DNA of 12,189 bases, from assembly GCA_964583185.1 (NCBI GenBank), contig CAZOVL010000082.1, positions 1-12,189 of the forward strand, written 5' to 3'. The position numbers and the translations under genes were made by a program. Of the stretch, positions 7,207-12,189 are shown piece by piece. Under the pieces are notes generated by a model, which was not told the DNA's origin, made no database searches, and worked only from the letters and a program-made list of their open reading frames with translations. The DNA is from Bacteroides_E sp964583185. Its GTDB lineage: Bacteria; Bacteroidota; Bacteroidia; Bacteroidales; Bacteroidaceae. Position 1 is the first letter of the stretch. The number at the start of each line of letters is the position of its first letter.

Positions 7207-8166
7207 ATGATGAGTGAAAATCTGTTTAATAGCGCCAATTTATTTGATTTCTACTTTAAGATTGAGAGAGCACTTACTAGCACAGTTGATGAAAAAACAA
7301 ATGCTTATAAAAGGGCGTATGATACGCAAATGCGTCAAGCTTCTGAGGTGTCAAAGAAAGCAAATTCTATAAGTCAGAATAAAGAAGCATACAGAACTTA
7401 TATCTACAATGTTCAAGAAAAGTACAAAGAGGAATTAAGAAATGCTTATACTGTTGATACTAAGAGAATTAAAGATGAAGTAGATAGATATACTTCTAAA
7501 ATCAATAGGAGGTATGCCGATTTGAAAGATCAGGAGAAATTATATGCCATAGATGAAAAACGGAATATAGAAAGTAAGTTTAATCTCGCTTCTACATTGA
7601 AAAGCACCTTTTCCGACAGTATAAAACTTGGTCATAGTGGAAAGTTCTTATCGTTTTTTAGTAAGTTACTTCTAAGTTTATCCTATTTTGCCGGATTCTA
7701 TTTATTGGCGGACATAGTTGTTACTGCATTGAAGAAAAGTGGTTTCTTCCCCTATGATATAAAGGTCTTACCTATACCCAGTTCAACCATTTCTGAATTA
7801 ATAATGCTTTTTATCCTTTGTGTAGTGGTATTGGTCGTTATCTTAAATATAATAGATGCATATATTAAAGTATCAAAAGATAGAAAGGAAAAAGAAAGAA
7901 TAAAAGGAAGCAGTTTGGCCTCTAGACGTAAGGAAATAAAAAAGATAAAGAATGAAATTGACCAAATGGAAAGTCAGTTTGCTACTTTTAGAAAAAACAA
8001 CTCTTTTTATTTCAAAAATGGAGATAAGTTTAGTGCTCCTTCTTTTGATAATGTTTCTTTTTTAGATTCAATACATCTTAAGGCTCTACATGCTGCAGAG
8101 GCGAAAGTGAAAAGAACTTTTGACATTTCGGTGTTTCCTTTAAAGTATAAGTTTGAAATAAAATAA
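7207..8166 (+). CDS. Two-helix membrane protein with flanking coiled coils (319 aa), possible ATPase anchor
   Basis: A long charged helical region (about 30-130, rich in Lys, Glu, Arg and Tyr) is followed by two transmembrane segments at about 151-175 and 195-219, a second coiled coil at about 221-262 (KVSKDRKEKERIK...KKIKNEIDQMESQ) and a short C-terminal domain. Both large parts should face the same side, probably the cytoplasm given their charge. Two ATG codons stand in tandem (7207 and 7210), and either may be the start. In EssC/EccC the two membrane helices are fused to the ATPase; here the adjacent ATPase has none. A split arrangement with this protein as the membrane anchor and stalk is therefore attractive. 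That is inference from order and topology, since the family itself is unknown to me. Confidence 0.8.
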   Translation: MMSENLFNSANLFDFYFKIERALTSTVDEKTNAYKRAYDTQMRQASEVSKKANSISQNKEAYRTYIYNVQEKYKEELRNAYTVDTKRIKDEVDRYTSKINRRYADLKDQEKLYAIDEKRNIESKFNLASTLKSTFSDSIKLGHSGKFLSFFSKLLLSLSYFAGFYLLADIVVTALKKSGFFPYDIKVLPIPSSTISELIMLFILCVVVLVVILNIIDAYIKVSKDRKEKERIKGSSLASRRKEIKKIKNEIDQMESQFATFRKNNSFYFKNGDKFSAPSFDNVSFLDSIHLKALHAAEAKVKRTFDISVFPLKYKFEIK

Positions 8167-8213
8167 GAGCCTCTTTTATAGTAAAAACAGTCCCACACTT
8201 ATAAGCGTACCCT

Positions 8214-11183
8214 ATGGCATATTATAAACATAACGACTATCTAAAAGAATTTATGGATTCAATAGATCGTGAAATAGATTCCTTGCACAGTAGATCTAAA
8301 ACAATCTCTAATTCTGCAGAATCAGAAAGAACAAAGGCTATCCAAGAGATAGCGAATTTTGTTGAAAATAAGAAGCTGGAGTTTCATAATGCTTTTAATA
8401 AATTCTATGGTAGTTCTAATCGGGCAATCATTCATAAAACCACCTATTATGCAACAAATAAAGACTCTGTACCCACCAATGTGTGGGTAGAGCCTCAAAT
8501 GCCTGCAGCAAATGATATACTTACTGAGGCTGAAAGTCGTGTAACTTTACCTGAGCTTTTATTAGGTGATTATGAAGTATTTGATAAGGGAGTTTTAGGT
8601 GAAAAACGTTTTTCGAAATACATCAAATGGCAAAGTGCCGATGAATCTGTACCCGGAAATTTCTATATCTCGTTTAATGAAGATCAGCGTAAAGAGGTGG
8701 TAAATTTCACCAATGATTTGTTACTACGTCTATTTATGGCTTTCTCTCCCGGAAATTTGACCTTTAGTTTCATCGATCCTTTGTTATCGGGAAATGCCAG
8801 TTTCTTTGAAAAAGGATTGGCTGAGGTACCGGAACTATTTAGCCATAATGTGTTTTCTTCCGCCGAGGATATTAGGAAACACATTGAATATTTAATCGGA
8901 CGTATGGAGTTTGTTTCTCGCACACTTCCTCCCAATACGTCGGCTGTTGCACATTATCAAAATCAGGGAAGAGTAGAAAATGCCTATCACGTACTTGTGG
9001 TGTACGATGTTTTTAATTTACGAAGTGCTCTTGGGTTAGACCTTCTAAGACCTCTGATTCTTAATGGTAATAAGTTTGGGGTTTATGTTGTTTTTGTTCA
9101 ACCTAAAGTGGAAAATGCAAATGACAATAAAATTCTATCTGATTTATTGAATGCCTCATCTATTTTGAGAATAGAAAAGAGAGAGAATCCCAGTGTTTTA
9201 TATGACATAACCGGTGAAGGTGTTAATCAACAATTCCAACATATAACTTCCGAAAAGAAAAATGATTTAGGCGTCTATTTGGATTCTTTGAATATGGATT
9301 CTCCATTGATAAAGAACTATTTTGGATTGCTCAAAGAGGTATTGAAAAAGAAGAAAGAGCAAACTAAACTGACTTTCAATTATGAAAACTTTAAAGATAA
9401 ATCGTATGTTGAAGGCTATACCGAATTTAATGTTCCCATTGGAGAAGCTGAAGGTCGTTTGTTTAATTTCTCGTTGGATGTAAAAGATCACGTACACACC
9501 TTTGCTTTGGGACGTACAGGTTCGGGTAAAAGTGTGTTGCTAAATGCCATTTTAACCTCCTCCGTGTTGAAATATAGTCCTGACTCACTTCAGTTGTACT
9601 TAATGGATTTTAAAGAAGGGGGAGCAGAATTTATTGCTTATAAAGGATTACCTCACGTAAGGGCTTTGTTGACTGATAACTCGGACGCTCAAATTGCCCT
9701 GGATATTTTACAAGACATTCGTAAACAGATGGAGATTCGGGGAGAGTTGATTGCCGAATATGGAGGCGAACGGAAGAATCTGGAACATTACAATGAGGTG
9801 GCTCGTGTTAAGTTGCCTCGTATCATACTGGCTGTCGATGAATGTCATCTGTTGTTTAATGTGAGTAATCATAAAATACAAGAGAAAATCAATGACATCA
9901 TCTCTTACATAGCAACTCAAGGACGTAGCCAAGGCATTCATCTGTTGTTTGGTACTCAAACGGCTGCAAAGTTGCTTATGCCCGAGAATGTATTCAGTAA
10001 CTTAACCGATATCTTTGTTTTGCGATCGTATGAGATGGATGCTATGCGTATGTTGGATGGTAGCTCTAAGTTGGTTTCCCAAATAACTAAACCCGGTCAA
10101 GCCATCTATAAACACAATAATAATACTACGTTGCTACAACCTTTCTTAGTGGAGAAAGACTATTTGGTGAAATTAATAACTATCGCAAATCAGAAGGCAA
10201 GTCAATATGTAGACGAACATAACTTGCAGCTGGAAGATTCTGTGTTCTTTGGTGGAGGGGTACGACCCAGTTTAGAAGAGGTGCAGGAATTTAGTCCACG
10301 CGATGCTGTGACTTTAGGTTTAGAGGTGAGTATGCAAGAGGCTCAATACTTATCCATTCCGTTACAACGACGTAATGGAGGTACCAATTTGTTAGTGTTA
10401 GGAAACAGAGAGACGTTAGAGGGACAGGCAGAAGAAAATGCGATGCGGGTTTGTTTGGCATCTATTTTAAGTACAATAAACTACTATAAAAGAGTAGATA
10501 AGCCATTTGTTATTTACGTTATAAATAAATATGAGGAAGAAGCTTATCAGAGTAAAGTGTTAGCTAAGCTAGCTCAAGACCCTACTAATTGTTTGCACAT
10601 TATAGAACGAAGAGCAGACACCGAGGCACTATTCGAAAAGCTATCTATTCGAATCAATGGTAATGACGAGCAAGAAACAGAGGTGTTTCTTTATATTTTA
10701 GGACAACATCTGTTCCGTGAGTTGAGAAGAAATGAAGTGATGCGAAACTTCAATATAGAGATGAAAGAGGGGGCTTTTTCTGAAAATGATTCTTCTTTTG
10801 ATCTTCCACTTACTCTAGGTGCTGAGGCTTTACTGGGTATGGCAAATGAAGAGTCTCAGGGGGAAAGGAAAAAACAAATAACCTATAAAGGGGTATTGAA
10901 TAATATTTTGATTGAAGGCCCGGAGAAAGGAATTCATACCATTATTCAGGTTCCAAAGTTGGAAGACTTGTTGTTTGAGGGAGCCAATCGTACCACTTTG
11001 GGGTATTTTGGTTATTTTGTATTGTTGTCAATGTCCAATCTGGATAGTGAGCGAATTACTGAAAACAGAGAGATTACAACAGAGGATTTGTCTACAGAGA
11101 ATAAAAGAGTTCGTGCCTATTTATACAATGATATGAATTCAAAAACCACTTTGTTTGTTCCTTTTATTTTACCCAACTTATAA
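8214..11183 (+). CDS. FtsK/SpoIIIE-type ATPase with three RecA-like modules, EssC/EccC-like (989 aa)
   Basis: This is likely the motor of the operon. After a helical N-terminus (1-115), module 1 (about 148-345) has the FtsK-like order of strands and helices (SFIDPLLSG, VFSSAEDIRKHIEYLIGRME, HVLVVYDVF, FGVYVVFVQP) but no P-loop. Module 2 (about 405-650) is intact: Walker A GRTGSGKS (433-440, Lys439), the LMDFKEGGAEF segment (463-473), Walker B IILAVDE (537-543) and the QGRSQGIHLLFGTQ sensor region (569-582). Module 3 (about 710-989) has NLLVLGNRETLEGQ in place of Walker A and EGPEKGIHTIIQV (901-913), typical of the last EssC/EccC-type domain, so it is degenerate. No transmembrane helix and no FtsK gamma domain are seen, which argues against a chromosome translocase. 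The FtsK/SpoIIIE call is firm; type VII-like secretion is inferred from the module architecture plus two WXG100-like neighbours. Confidence 0.9.
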   Translation: MAYYKHNDYLKEFMDSIDREIDSLHSRSKTISNSAESERTKAIQEIANFVENKKLEFHNAFNKFYGSSNRAIIHKTTYYATNKDSVPTNVWVEPQMPAANDILTEAESRVTLPELLLGDYEVFDKGVLGEKRFSKYIKWQSADESVPGNFYISFNEDQRKEVVNFTNDLLLRLFMAFSPGNLTFSFIDPLLSGNASFFEKGLAEVPELFSHNVFSSAEDIRKHIEYLIGRMEFVSRTLPPNTSAVAHYQNQGRVENAYHVLVVYDVFNLRSALGLDLLRPLILNGNKFGVYVVFVQPKVENANDNKILSDLLNASSILRIEKRENPSVLYDITGEGVNQQFQHITSEKKNDLGVYLDSLNMDSPLIKNYFGLLKEVLKKKKEQTKLTFNYENFKDKSYVEGYTEFNVPIGEAEGRLFNFSLDVKDHVHTFALGRTGSGKSVLLNAILTSSVLKYSPDSLQLYLMDFKEGGAEFIAYKGLPHVRALLTDNSDAQIALDILQDIRKQMEIRGELIAEYGGERKNLEHYNEVARVKLPRIILAVDECHLLFNVSNHKIQEKINDIISYIATQGRSQGIHLLFGTQTAAKLLMPENVFSNLTDIFVLRSYEMDAMRMLDGSSKLVSQITKPGQAIYKHNNNTTLLQPFLVEKDYLVKLITIANQKASQYVDEHNLQLEDSVFFGGGVRPSLEEVQEFSPRDAVTLGLEVSMQEAQYLSIPLQRRNGGTNLLVLGNRETLEGQAEENAMRVCLASILSTINYYKRVDKPFVIYVINKYEEEAYQSKVLAKLAQDPTNCLHIIERRADTEALFEKLSIRINGNDEQETEVFLYILGQHLFRELRRNEVMRNFNIEMKEGAFSENDSSFDLPLTLGAEALLGMANEESQGERKKQITYKGVLNNILIEGPEKGIHTIIQVPKLEDLLFEGANRTTLGYFGYFVLLSMSNLDSERITENREITTEDLSTENKRVRAYLYNDMNSKTTLFVPFILPNL

Positions 11184-11192
11184 AAAAAAATT

Positions 11193-11471
11193 ATGTCAAA
11201 TGTAAAAGCAACACCGGAAGAATTAAGACGATTTGCTCAAAACCTTAGAGTAATGAGTGGAATTTTGAATGAGAATTTTTCTGTTTTGAAACGGCATGGA
11301 GAGCACATCAATGAAACTTGGGGCGACAGTGTAAATCGTCAATTTATGGAGGTGTTTGGTAAGCAATGTAAAGATATCTTCCTGATTGCTGAAAGTATGG
11401 ATGAGTATTCTCGTTTCATTGATAAAAAAACAGAATTACTAGAACAGTATTTACGAAAAGGTTCACTTTAA
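11193..11471 (+). CDS. WXG100-like protein with central W-G-D turn (92 aa)
   Basis: Length, all-helical composition and motif position fit the WXG100 superfamily. Helix one spans about 7-39 (TPEELRRFAQNLRVMSGILNE begins it), the turn has Trp43-Gly44-Asp45, and helix two runs about 46-88 with Phe51 eight residues after the Trp. As in the first gene of the operon, the third motif position is Asp rather than Gly. There is no signal peptide. The tail reads LLEQYLRKGSL, close to the tail of the next protein. The gene begins 9 bases after the ATPase stop codon and ends 14 bases before the next gene, matching the common placement of Esx-type genes beside their ATPase. It is probably a substrate or targeting partner; whether it pairs with the 75-residue protein is open. 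Confidence 0.75.
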   Translation: MSNVKATPEELRRFAQNLRVMSGILNENFSVLKRHGEHINETWGDSVNRQFMEVFGKQCKDIFLIAESMDEYSRFIDKKTELLEQYLRKGSL

Positions 11472-11485
11472 CAGGTTTGATGTAG

Positions 11486-12001
11486 ATGTCTTCAGTACGT
11501 AATGTAAATATAAGTAGTCCTAGTATCTTGAGTCGTTTAGCAAGAGAGATTCATGCATTTCAAGGGGCTTATAAAAACAAATTGAGTCATATACACAATT
11601 TGCTATTGCTACGAATGCAAAACTTAGTGAGATTGAAAGATGCAATTGATAGCCGGGTACAAGAGATAGAGGAAGAGCTCTATTATGCTAGACTGGCTTA
11701 TCAAAACTGTCTGGATGATGCTCATAATGATGATGTGGACGAGTACGATATGGCCAATTATTGTTCTAGTGAACACGATGATGTAAATGAGCTGGAAAAT
11801 AAGTTAGCGAAAGCAAAGGCAGCTCAAGGAAGTGCTCAATCGTTACTCGACGAAGGGCAGTATTGGTTTAATGTGATGCGTGGAGAGATTCTCAGTTTGC
11901 CTAATCATATTGACCCTCTTTGTGATAATGGAGTCAGAACCTTGGATGAGCTTCAAAGTCTGTTAGAGGATTATTTACGTAAGAAAAGCGGTTCTGTATA
12001 A
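11486..12001 (+). CDS. Coiled-coil protein, last gene of the type VII-like operon (171 aa)
   Basis: I do not recognise a family. The protein is helical throughout: helices at about 11-82 (LSRLAREIHAFQGAYKNKLS, then a long heptad-like stretch to YQNCLDD), an acidic break at 78-100 (HNDDVDEYD...SEHDD), a second long helix at about 100-134, and a final helix at about 150-166. It has no signal peptide and no membrane segment. The C-terminal LLEDYLRKKSGSV resembles LLEQYLRKGSL of the preceding WXG100-like protein. Coiled-coil partners of 100-200 residues (for example YwqH/YwqI-like proteins) accompany type VII effectors in Firmicutes, and this may play such an adaptor or substrate role. That is inference by size, topology and position. 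The start is the ATG 14 bases after the previous stop. Confidence 0.75.
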   Translation: MSSVRNVNISSPSILSRLAREIHAFQGAYKNKLSHIHNLLLLRMQNLVRLKDAIDSRVQEIEEELYYARLAYQNCLDDAHNDDVDEYDMANYCSSEHDDVNELENKLAKAKAAQGSAQSLLDEGQYWFNVMRGEILSLPNHIDPLCDNGVRTLDELQSLLEDYLRKKSGSV

Positions 12002-12137
12002 ATCTTTTTGCCCGTACTCTAATGGAGTGAGTCAGTAATTATTGTACTCTTGACTGTTTCTATCCATAATGCAAAATTAATTCTTTTGGACAGAGTTCAG
12101 ATTACAGTCTCGAATGTTTGGATTATATCTAAAATCT

Positions 12138-12189
12138 GAGACCTTTGCACGACAATTCCCCCAAAATACACATGTAATTGCTTGATTAA
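12138..12189 (+). mobile_element. Possible left end of an insertion sequence
   Basis: GAGACCTTTGCACGAC at 12138-12153 resembles, as far as I recall, the terminal inverted repeats of some Bacteroidota insertion sequences. A coding region could start just past the window. Neither the other end nor a target-site duplication is visible, so this is tentative. Confidence 0.3.

Noticed and set aside
8214..11183. Chromosome translocase FtsK or SpoIIIE, or a conjugation coupling ATPase
   Set aside because: There are no N-terminal membrane helices and no gamma winged-helix domain. It has three modules instead of one, and no relaxase or mobilisation gene is nearby.
12002..12060. Rho-independent terminator after the last operon gene
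   Set aside because: Only 4-5 bp stems could be found and no T-tract follows them.

Overview
The window reads as chromosomal DNA of a Bacteroidota species, most likely order Bacteroidales. The grounds are low GC, two lipoproteins with Bacteroidota-style lipoboxes, a SusB-like family GH97 glycosidase, a compact 652-residue GyrB without the long insert seen in enterobacteria, and two copies of the Bacteroidota -7 box TATATTTG in the intergenic region that separates the two halves of the window. I cannot name a genus.

The left half (about 160-5900) is on the minus strand and mostly ordinary. It holds a small XRE-family regulator overlapping the gene for a four-helix membrane protein, a BamE/SmpA-like lipoprotein, a GH97 alpha-glucosidase-like lipoprotein, and gyrB. 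Clear Rho-independent terminators end the GH97 gene and gyrB. A 22-bp tandem repeat of small palindromes sits at the left edge.

The right half (6206-12001, plus strand) is the interesting part: six closely spaced genes transcribed away from gyrB. In order they encode a 75-residue helical protein with a W-x-D turn, a seven-helix membrane protein, a two-helix membrane protein with long coiled coils, a 989-residue FtsK/SpoIIIE-type ATPase, a 92-residue helical protein with a central W-G-D turn, and a 171-residue coiled-coil protein. The ATPase shows three consecutive RecA-like modules, of which only the middle one keeps Walker A and B motifs. Tandem FtsK/SpoIIIE modules next to small WXG100-like hairpin proteins are the signature of type VII (ESX/Ess) secretion. 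I therefore read this operon as a divergent, type VII-like export machine in a diderm phylum where such systems are not the textbook case. The Gly of W-x-G is replaced by Asp in both small proteins, and the membrane anchor usually fused to the ATPase appears to be a separate protein.

The last 190 bases hold no gene. They may contain the first end of an insertion sequence that continues past the window.
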